A DNA stretch of 64,000 bases from Polyangia bacterium (GTDB lineage Bacteria > Myxococcota_A > Polyangia > Nannocystales > Nannocystaceae), in assembly GCA_030424595.1 (NCBI GenBank), contig JAUHWG010000007.1, forward strand, positions 1-64,000, read 5' to 3'. Shown here piece after piece: positions 27,440 to 34,761 of this stretch. A model generated the notes under the pieces. That model ran no database searches, was not told the DNA's origin, and saw nothing but the letters and a program-made list of their open reading frames with translations. The number at the start of each line of letters is the position of its first letter. The stretch's first letter is position 1. Both the position numbers and the translations under genes were made by a program.

Positions 27440-27834
27440 GATGCTTCGCGCACAGCCGCGGCGAAGGCTGCCGCTCCAGCGGTGGAGCCCCGTCGACGAC
27501 GGTTGAGGAGGAGGTCTTGGGAGTCGCTGACCTCTTGACCATGCGGGGACTGGGCAGGCCGAGGTTCGCGTCGACCGGCGTCCGCGGGCGCTGGGGCGGA
27601 TGCGCTAGGCGAGGGCGGGGGCGAGGGCGGGGGCGAGCGAGGTGGCCGCTCGCGACGAGCGTGCTTCATCGAGGCGCGCAGCCGCTCCTCCGGGGAGCTG
27701 CGTGGACGGCGGTGATCGGCTCCTGCGGCTCGCTCGGGGCGCTTGCGCCTGCGGCGCGGGTCAACGCGAGTGCGGGCGGGCTGACGCGAGTGCGGGCGGG
27801 TGACGACGGGCCGTGTCCTAGCTACAACCCACCG

Positions 27835-29265
27835 GTGCTCCGCTCCGTCCGAAAAAACCTGCGCGACCGGCTCTCGCCGGTTACGAACCTCGTCAACTTT
27901 GCCCGCGATCCCTACGCCCTCTTGGAGGCGCTCCAGCGTGAGCACGGCGATGTCTTCGACTTCGCGCTCGCGGGTCAGGAGCCGGTGGTCGTCTGCGCCG
28001 ATCCGGAGGGGGTGCGAGAGCTTGTGACAGCGTCCTATGAGACGGCCTCGCGCTACGCTGGCGGCGTCGCCGTCTTCGTCGATCCGCTCTCTTTGATCCT
28101 CCTCGACGACGAGCCCCACCGCAGCCACCGCAAGCTGCTCGGGCCGAACTTTCGCGTGGATGTGGTCCGCGCGTTCGGGCCGACGATGGCAGAGATCACC
28201 GACAAGTCGCTCGACAAGGCGTCGCTCGGCGAGGCGAAGCCGCTCCTCGGCCTCATGCAGGACATCACGATGCGGGTGATCCTCCGCTGTCTCCTCGGCG
28301 TCGACGACGGTCCGCGCTCCGAGGAGCTGCGGATCCTGGTGGTCGAGTACATGAAGATGGTCTTCGGCCCTGAGATGGCGGCCTTCGGCGCGCTCACCTC
28401 GCCCCACCGAGCTCGGGCGGCGATCGTCGCGATGTCGCAGCGGGCCCAGAAGCGGCCCGTCGACGCGCCGTTCACCCCGTCGAAGCTGCCCTATCTCCGG
28501 ATCGCGGACCGTCTCGGCCGTATCGAGGCGATCCTCAACGCCGAGATCGCCGAGCGGCGAGCCGCCGGTGTCGAGGGCCGCACCGACGTTCTCTCGAAGA
28601 TGATCGCGGCGCGCCTCGCTGACGGCGAGGCGCTCTCCCACCGCGATCTGCTCGCGCAGCTCTTGATCCTGATCATCGGCGGCTACGAGACCACCTCGCT
28701 GACGCTCTGCTGGGCGATCTACGCCCTCTTGCGCAACCCCGAGGCCCTCAAGGCAGCGCGAGCGGAGGTCGACGAGGTGATGGGCGAGGGCTTTGACGAT
28801 AGCCGGGTGCGCGACCTCAAGTACCTCAACGCCGCGACCTACGAGTCGATGCGACTCTATCCGATCGCGGTCGGCATCTCCCGCCAGATCCGCGAGCCGA
28901 TGACCGTCGCCGGGCGCGAACTCCCGGTCGGGACGATCGTCATGGCGAACATCTACCTGACCCAGCGCCACCCCGATCTGTGGGAGGATCCGACGGTCTT
29001 CCGGCCGGAGCGGATGATGGGCAAGCGTCCGCCGCCGCACCTCTTCCTGCCCTTCGGCGTCGGGGTGTGGCGCTGCCTTGGGGCGGCCTTCGCCGAGCAC
29101 GAGATGCGGATCGTCCTCGCTCGCCTCCTCGCCCGCTTCGACATCGAGGCCGCCCCGGGGGTCGAGATCCGGTCCGAGCAGCGGAGCATCGCCGCCGGTC
29201 CGATCGGCGGTCTGCCGGTGATCCTGCGGCGGCGCGCGAGGTCGGCGACGCCCTCCGCCGCCTGA
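27835..29265 (+). CDS. Cytochrome P450
   Basis: 476 residues from GTG 27835; GTG 27790 is an alternative and no ribosome site is decisive. I-helix oxygen-binding motif GGYETTS, ExxR helix YESMRLYP (Glu337), PERF-region FRPERM, and heme loop FGVGVWRCLG with ligand Cys414. The membrane anchor typical of eukaryotic P450s is absent, so it is soluble. It resembles bacterial P450s of the CYP110/CYP102-like long group. The partner ferredoxin and reductase are not in the window. 130 bases downstream lies a thioesterase gene on the same strand, so a lipid or acyl substrate is possible. Confidence 0.92.
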   Translation: MLRSVRKNLRDRLSPVTNLVNFARDPYALLEALQREHGDVFDFALAGQEPVVVCADPEGVRELVTASYETASRYAGGVAVFVDPLSLILLDDEPHRSHRKLLGPNFRVDVVRAFGPTMAEITDKSLDKASLGEAKPLLGLMQDITMRVILRCLLGVDDGPRSEELRILVVEYMKMVFGPEMAAFGALTSPHRARAAIVAMSQRAQKRPVDAPFTPSKLPYLRIADRLGRIEAILNAEIAERRAAGVEGRTDVLSKMIAARLADGEALSHRDLLAQLLILIIGGYETTSLTLCWAIYALLRNPEALKAARAEVDEVMGEGFDDSRVRDLKYLNAATYESMRLYPIAVGISRQIREPMTVAGRELPVGTIVMANIYLTQRHPDLWEDPTVFRPERMMGKRPPPHLFLPFGVGVWRCLGAAFAEHEMRIVLARLLARFDIEAAPGVEIRSEQRSIAAGPIGGLPVILRRRARSATPSAA

Positions 29266-29394
29266 GCTGGCGCGCTTCTCCACAAGGGGACTTCGACGTA
29301 GAGTCATCCACGAGCGAGAATGGGAGAGCGACACCGGGCGGTCGATCATCGACGGTGCCCGGCGGCCTGCACTCTCGGGATCAAGGAGCGATCT

Positions 29395-30183
29395 GTGAAC
29401 TTCGACGCCTCACTCCGCGAACTATGGAGCGACGATGGAGACCTGTGGAGCATGGACATGCCGTCCGGCTGGATGCAGGGGCGGTCGGTCTTCGGTGGGT
29501 TGACCGCGGCGATCGCCGCAGCGCTGGCCCGCCGTGTGGTCCCGGATCCGTCGCGCCGGCTGCGGACGCTCAGCATTCAGCTCCTCGCGCCGGTGGTCCC
29601 CGGCGCCATCGAGGGCGCTGTCCGGGTGCTCCGCGAGGGACGAAACGTGACCTTCGTCGAGGTGCGGCTCGTCCAGGGGGGGCGCGAGGTCGCTGTGACG
29701 AGCGCGGTGTTTGTCCGCAGGATCGAGACGACGCTGGTCGCCCCTGTCGCGCCGGCGCCGGCGATGCCCGCTCCCGAGACGCTGAGCGATCTCCCCTACA
29801 TTCCGGGGCTGCTCCCGGAGTTCACCCAGCACGTTCAGATGCGCTGGGCGTCGGGCTCTCCGCCCTTCTCGGGGGGCGACGTGGCCGCGTACACCGGGCT
29901 CTTTCGCTATCGGTGCCGCGTCGCCGATGCCGAGGGCCTGCTCGGGCTCCTGGACACCTGGCCCTGTCCCTCCCTCTCGCTGCTCAAGGGTCCGAGCGCC
30001 GCGAGCACGGTCTCCTGGACGGCGCACCTCCTCGCGCTGCCGGAGCCGAGCGCTGGCTGGTTGACGATGGCCTACGAGACGGTCGCCGGTGGCGAGGGCT
30101 TTCACACCGCGGTCGGCCGCCTCTACAGCCCCGAGGGCCAGCTCATCGGCTGGACCGAGCAGCTCGTCGCGGTGTTCGGCTAG
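29395..30183 (+). CDS. Acyl-CoA thioesterase, double-hotdog (TesB/4HBT_3-like)
   Basis: 262 residues. GTG 29395 is chosen because AAGGAG lies 6 bases upstream. The N-terminal hotdog shows WSMDMPSGWMQGRSVFGGLTAAIAAALARR, with the Gly-Gly helix typical of TesB-like thioesterases, and a second hotdog follows (~125-262, ending YSPEGQLIGWTEQLVAVFG). Such enzymes hydrolyse fatty acyl-CoA. The TAG stop (30181-30183) sits in a CTAG that is duplicated on the far side of the inserted element at 30185-31777, so the element joined exactly at the gene end without breaking it. Confidence 0.82.
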   Translation: MNFDASLRELWSDDGDLWSMDMPSGWMQGRSVFGGLTAAIAAALARRVVPDPSRRLRTLSIQLLAPVVPGAIEGAVRVLREGRNVTFVEVRLVQGGREVAVTSAVFVRRIETTLVAPVAPAPAMPAPETLSDLPYIPGLLPEFTQHVQMRWASGSPPFSGGDVAAYTGLFRYRCRVADAEGLLGLLDTWPCPSLSLLKGPSAASTVSWTAHLLALPEPSAGWLTMAYETVAGGEGFHTAVGRLYSPEGQLIGWTEQLVAVFG

Positions 30184-30184
30184 G

Positions 30185-31777
30185 CCTGAAATAAGCGCTG
30201 GCGTGAGGTGCCCTCACAAGCCCGCGTAGAACCCCTGATGAGACGGATTTCGCACTTCGACCGTGTCTGCGCGGGTGAGCGCTCACCTCCTGCTTGACGA
30301 CGGGCGGAGCTCGGAGGCTGAAGGCGGGCGGGCGAGGGGCGACGAGGCGGGTCCCTCGCGGATGCGGGTCCTCCCATGCCACGTGCTCGCCACGGGTCAA
30401 GCTGAGCTGCTTGAAGAGACAGGGTACGCGTGTCTCCGCGCGAGGCACGGGTCCTCCCGCTGCGTCCCACCCGTCGCCCCTCGCCCGCCCGAGCGAGTCT
30501 GTCGGCGCTCCGCTTGCGAGTACGTGGATCGCTTGCTCGCGTAGGTCTTCGCTCGATACGTGCTCGTCGCGACTCTCGACGATGATGAGAAACAACGCGC
30601 ATCGTCGGTCGAACTTCGGTCCGTGTCGAAGTCCAAGCGAGCGCGAGCCTCCGAGGCCCCAGCGAAAACACCGAGCGGGACAACTCGCGCGAGTCATCTC
30701 AAGGCCGAACCTCGGCGAGAACGGAGCCCACAGGCAAGCGCTTGACCGAAGTGCAAGAGCTTCGAGCCTCCGCCGGTAGAATTGGTCGTCGACCCGGCTC
30801 CTGTGACTCCCTTCGCTGGGCTCACGCTCGCGGCTCGATCGCCTCAAGCTCCGGCGCTCGATCAACGGCCGCGTGAAGGTCTTCGAGAACAAGCGCGGCT
30901 ACGATGAGGCGACGGATGTCCTGAGCCACGTCTACAACCTCTTTCTCGGCGGCAGCTGCATCGAGGACATCGACAAGATGCAGGCCGACGAAGGCGTACG
31001 GAGGATCGTCGGGATTGACCAGATCCCCGACCCGACGACCGCGGGGGACTTCCTCCGGCGCCTCGACCCCGAGAGCCAAGAGAAGCTCAACCAAGCGATC
31101 GATGAGGCGCACGAGCAGGTCTGGCGCCAGCGAAACAGGCGACGGAAAGCCCCATGGGCCGTGGTCGACCTCGACTCTCATGTCCACCCGGTCTACGGCT
31201 CGAAGCAGAGCGGCAGCGGCCGAGCGCTCTTCCGGGTGTGCTCGGGTCGCCGACGGTCGGCCTGCAGATGGCTCGCGCGAGTCGTCCCGCTCGGTGTTCT
31301 CACAGGCGTTGCGGAGGCTCTCGATCGGACTTCGGCACGGACCGAAGTTCGACCGGCAATGCGCGTTGTTTCTCATCATCGTCGAGAGACTCGACGAGCA
31401 TGTGTCGAGAGAAGGTCTGCACTCGCGAGTCCTCTACGCACCCGCTAGCGGAGCCCAGGACGACTTGCTCGGGCGAGCGAGGGGCGACGGATGGGACGCA
31501 GCGGGAGGACCCGTGCCTCGCGCGGAGACACGCGTACCCTGTCTCTTCAAGCACGTCAGCCTATCCCGTGGCGAGCACGTGGCATGGGAGGACCCGCGTC
31601 CGCGAGGGACCCGCCTCGTCGCCCCTCGCCCGCCCGCCTACAGCCCCCCAAGCTCCGCCCCTCGCCAAGCACGAGGTGAGCGCTCACCCACACGAATGCA
31701 GCCGAAGCGCAAACCCCGTGTCACTGACGGTTCTACGCGGGTTGTCTAGGACGCCTCACAGCAGCGCGTATTTCAGG
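30185..31777. mobile_element. Foldback-like insertion element, 1593 bp, with IS1380-type transposase fragment
   Basis: The ends are inverted repeats: CCTGAAATAAGCGCTGG from the left and CCTGAAATACGCGCTGC read inward from the right, then GTGAGG in both. GCTAGG flanks both ends (30179-30184 and 31778-31783); depending on where the end is placed, the target duplication is CTAG or GCTAGG. Inside, not just the tips but two long arms (30185-30768 and 31197-31777, about 580 bases each) are inverted copies of one another. They are strongly alike but carry scattered differences. The 430-base centre carries the transposase fragment. Duplicated target and matched ends imply it moved as one unit, probably by a transposase supplied from elsewhere. 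Confidence 0.82.
30831..31214 (+). pseudogene. IS1380-family transposase fragment
   Basis: The open stretch reads RLDRLKLRRSINGRVKVF, then GYDEATDVLSHVYNLFLGGS, RRIVGIDQIPDPTTAGDFLRR and AVVDLDSHVHPVYGSKQSG. This matches the N-terminal third of IS1380-type DDE transposases, including the first catalytic Asp region (DLDS). The usual continuation and the second Asp and Glu are missing. After about 31214 the frame runs into the right arm and loses all resemblance. It starts with no proper start codon. It cannot encode an active enzyme. Confidence 0.8.
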
Positions 31778-31843
31778 GCTAGGTGCCCGACGACCGTGGA
31801 ACTCTAGAAAGCTCAGCGATCGACCCGCGCGTCGAGCCTACGC

Positions 31844-32247
31844 CTAGGACTCTCCGGATTCGTCCCACGCCGTGACATCGAAGGTCGCAGCCGTAATCGT
31901 CATGGTTACGAGGAAGGCTTCGGGGTCCGCCCCACCAGCAAGGTCGAAGGAAAAATTGACATGTTCGCCATCTCCCGTGGGCTCGGCCCTGCATCCGACG
32001 ACGGTAGAATTCAGCTGATACTCCCCCCGAGCATCATCGACCGCACTCCACGGAATGAGATGCGTGCGGGCTCGAACTTCACTCGGGGATCGTAGGGACT
32101 TCCACCAGGGCCCTTGAGGATGTTCGCGAACTCGAACCTCAAGCTGCACTCAGCGTCTCCGGTTCTCAGATCGAGGAGCTGGAGAAGAGAGTCGTCGAGA
32201 CAGACGAAGGTGTTAAACTGGGTCGAGATTTCCGCTGAGCTGGCCAT
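31844..32247 (-). pseudogene. Small protein gene broken by one frameshift
   Basis: From 32247 the frame reads MASSAEISTQFNTFVCLDD, LLQLLDLRTGDAECSLRFEF and YDPRVKFEPARI. Near 32060 the sense moves to the next frame, which reads HLIPWSAVDDARGEYQLNS, GDGEHVNFSFDLAGGADPE and TITAATFDVTAWDESGES to the stop at 31844. Joined, they make one sensible protein of ~133 residues with alternating beta strands. So either a one-base change or a sequencing error is present. The family is unknown. The base composition is lower in GC than the flanks, which suggests acquisition. Confidence 0.6.
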
Positions 32248-32366
32248 CGATGCCTCACTGGTTGACGATCCAGGGCCTCGGGAGGTCGATATTCACTGCA
32301 TCATCATGCCTATCGGAGCGCACCGGAGGAGTGGCCTCGAAGCCGCGCCTCCGTATCCCACAGGGC

Positions 32367-33524
32367 TCACTCGACCGCGAAGAGCTCGAAGTCCTCGATC
32401 GCCAGGCTCTCTCCGTTGATCAGCACCTCGCAGCGGTGAGCGCCGGGGTAGTAGCGACGGGTCGAGATCGGTCGGATCCTGTGGCGCTTGTCGAGCACCA
32501 GCCGTTCGCCGCGCTTGACCTGGCGGGTCGCCCACTTGAAGACCTTGGGCGAGAGCGTGCCGTTGGCCTTGAGGTGGTGGACGGCGTAGTCGATCACGAG
32601 ATCGGCGTCGGCGAGGGCGTGGATCTCGAGGTGGAGCCCCATGGTGTCGCCGAAGCGCAGGCGACGGGTGCTGAGCTCAAAAGCGTCGAGGTCGAGCTTG
32701 GCGGGTCCGAAGCCGAGGAGCGTCAGGGCGCCGGTGTGGCCCTGCTTGACGAGGCTGCGGAGGGCGTGGCGGATCACCCACTCGGAGCGGGGCGCGGCCC
32801 TCTTCGCCCCTGGATCCGTCCCCGGTGCGGCTCCCCTGCCGCGACCCCTCCAGCGCCCGGCGATCTCGACGGCCAGGTCGGGGTGATCCTTGCTGATGTC
32901 GTTGAGGTGATTGGCGACGGAGCGGCGGACGTAGAGCTCGTCGTCATCGTAGAGCCTGTCGAGGAGCGGGATCGAGGGCGAGGGGTCGCGCTGGAGGGCC
33001 TTGAGGCGGGGTCCCCAGGGGAGGCGGGGGCGGGTCCCCTCGCTGACGAGCCGGCGGACGTGGGGATCCCTGTCCTCGGCCCAGCGGCGGAGTACCGTGA
33101 AGGCGCGCTCGGGCTCCCGGTCCAGGAGGGGGCGGATCGCGAACTCGCAGCTCGCGAGGCGGGTGAGGCCGTGCATCACCGCGAAGCTCTCGTCGAAATG
33201 GTCGGTTCCGTAGCGCTCGACGAAGGTGCAAAGCGGCCAGTAGGCGAAGAGAGAGGGGCCGGTCTCGGGCGCTGAGGCGTTGGCGCCCTGGATGATCGCC
33301 GCGGCCCTCGGGAAGGGTTTGGGGAGGGCGTCGGCGAGGGCGTCGGCGACGTGGATGATCCGCGCCTTGAGCTCGAGCTCGGTCAGCCCCTTGAGCGCCG
33401 CTCGGACGAAGCGTCGCCGGGGAAAGGAGGGCGAGGAGGCGGCGAGGTGGTCGGCGAGGAGCTCGACCGTGTGCTTGGAGACCCGTCCTTTTAGCGTCGT
33501 GTCGCTCACGGGCTCTGCTACCAC
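32367..33524 (-). CDS. alkC: DNA alkylation repair glycosylase, AlkC-like
   Basis: 385 residues from GTG 33524; GTG 33509 is an alternative. The body is HEAT-like alpha repeats. It opens with RRFVRAALKGLTELELKARIIHVADALADALP, then has SFAVMHGLTRLASCEFAIRP, RLVSEGTRPRLPWGPRLKAL and DDDELYVRRSVANHLNDISK, the last two being the most AlkC/AlkD-like. The final ~100 residues are beta-rich (LVLDKRHRIRPISTRRYYPG...CEVLINGE), fitting the C-terminal immunoglobulin-like domain found in AlkC. Known members excise cationic alkylated bases. It lies 49 bases after the VWA gene and is probably the last gene of that operon. Confidence 0.85.
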   Translation of the reverse strand: MVAEPVSDTTLKGRVSKHTVELLADHLAASSPSFPRRRFVRAALKGLTELELKARIIHVADALADALPKPFPRAAAIIQGANASAPETGPSLFAYWPLCTFVERYGTDHFDESFAVMHGLTRLASCEFAIRPLLDREPERAFTVLRRWAEDRDPHVRRLVSEGTRPRLPWGPRLKALQRDPSPSIPLLDRLYDDDELYVRRSVANHLNDISKDHPDLAVEIAGRWRGRGRGAAPGTDPGAKRAAPRSEWVIRHALRSLVKQGHTGALTLLGFGPAKLDLDAFELSTRRLRFGDTMGLHLEIHALADADLVIDYAVHHLKANGTLSPKVFKWATRQVKRGERLVLDKRHRIRPISTRRYYPGAHRCEVLINGESLAIEDFELFAVE

Positions 33525-33573
33525 GGGGCTGCTGACAACGTGGTGGCAGCAGGGGCTGTCCGCGAGGGATGGA

Positions 33574-34761
33574 TCACTCTTCGCCGCGGTCGCCGCGGTC
33601 GCCGCGGTCGCCGCGGGCGATCGTGATCTCGCGCCGCGCCGCCCAAAGATCGAGGTCCTCGCCCTGGATCGCCGCGGCCATCAGCTCGGGGAAGAGGTCC
33701 GGGGTGCAGGCGAAGGTCGGGATCCCGAGGGCGGCGAAGCGGCTGGCGTTGTCGTGATCGTAGAAGGGCGCGCCCCGGTCGTTGAGGGCGAGGAGGCAGA
33801 TCACGCGGACACCGGAGCTGACGAGGGAGGCGGCGCGGCGGAGCATCACCCTGGGGTCGCCGCCCTCGTAGAGGTCGGTGATCAGGACCATGATCGTCTT
33901 CGTCGGCCGCTCGACCAGGCCGCGGCAGTAGGCGAGGGCGCGGCCGATGTCGGTGCCGCCGCCGAGGTGCACGCCGAAGAGGAGATCGACGGGGTCTTCG
34001 AGCTCGGCGGTAAGATCGACGACCGCGGTGTCAAAGGCGACCATCTTCGTCGACACCGAGCGCATCGACGCCAGGACAGCGCCGAAGACTGCGGCGTAGA
34101 CGGTCGAGGTGACCATCGATCCGCTCTGGTCGACGCAGAGGATGATGTCGCGGAGGCTCGCCCGTCGGTGGCCGAAGCCGTGGAGCTCGCTGGCGATGAT
34201 CGTCTTGCGCTCGGGGATGTAGTTGCGGAGGTTGCGACGGATCGTCCGCGGCCAGTCGATCTCGTGGGGACGCGGCCTACGGGTGCGGATCGTCCGGCTG
34301 AGGGCGCCGCGGACCGCCTGCGTGAGGGCGCGGCGGAGGCGACGCTCGATCTCCTCGACGACCCGGCGGACGACGCTGCGGGCGGTCTCCTTGGTCCGCT
34401 CCGGGATCACCTTGCTCAGCGAGATCAGGCTGGCGACGAGCTCGACGTCGGGCTCGACGGCGCTCAAGAGCTCGGGCTCCAGGAGCATCTTCTTGAGGCC
34501 CAGGCGATCGAGCGCGTCGCGCTGCATCATCTGGACGACGGGGGTCGGGAAGTAGGTGCGGATGTCGCCGAGCCAGCGGCTGACGCTCGGCGAGGAGGCG
34601 CCGAGGCCCCCCTTGCGGTCGCTCTCGTAGAGCGCCGCGAGAGCGTCGTCGATCGCGAGCGCATCGCCGCTCAGGGGCGAGCCCAGCTCGCCGTCGGCGG
34701 CCTTGCCGAGGATCATCCGCCAGCGCTGGAGGCGTAGGTCGTCGCGCTCTGGCTCGCTCAT
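33574..34761 (-). CDS. VWA (CoxE-type) protein, partner of MoxR ATPase
   Basis: 395 residues, starting at ATG 34761 with GGAG just upstream. The N-terminal ~200 residues are helical and Arg-rich. The vWA domain has the full MIDAS: DQSGSM (Asp211, Ser213, Ser215), GGGTDIG (Thr270, Asp271) and ITDLYEGGD (Asp296). The C-terminus RGDRGDRGDRGEE comes from tandem GCCGCGGTC repeats (33583-33617). The gene overlaps the DUF5682 gene by 4 bases. VWA proteins beside MoxR AAA+ ATPases usually act with them as a metal-dependent binding unit in protein complex maturation. Cytoplasmic; no signal peptide. Confidence 0.88.
   Translation of the reverse strand: MSEPERDDLRLQRWRMILGKAADGELGSPLSGDALAIDDALAALYESDRKGGLGASSPSVSRWLGDIRTYFPTPVVQMMQRDALDRLGLKKMLLEPELLSAVEPDVELVASLISLSKVIPERTKETARSVVRRVVEEIERRLRRALTQAVRGALSRTIRTRRPRPHEIDWPRTIRRNLRNYIPERKTIIASELHGFGHRRASLRDIILCVDQSGSMVTSTVYAAVFGAVLASMRSVSTKMVAFDTAVVDLTAELEDPVDLLFGVHLGGGTDIGRALAYCRGLVERPTKTIMVLITDLYEGGDPRVMLRRAASLVSSGVRVICLLALNDRGAPFYDHDNASRFAALGIPTFACTPDLFPELMAAAIQGEDLDLWAARREITIARGDRGDRGDRGEE

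Larger units (their letters stand above)
26975..27834. other. Long intergenic region with repeated regulatory-looking motifs
   Basis: 860 bases between divergent genes. Frames exist in it but none has family-like content. The first 300 bases (to ~27260) are less GC-rich and hold three 14-bp tandem repeats. Two copies of a 14-bp palindrome lie at 27314 and 27426. From 27600 on, GGGCGAGGGCG-type and GCGGGCTGACGCGAGT-type short repeats occur up to the P450 start. Confidence 0.6.

Noticed and set aside
30143..30892. A gene in the left arm of the foldback element
   Set aside because: The frame overlaps the thioesterase end and shows no known family; listed as an observation on the arms, not as a gene.
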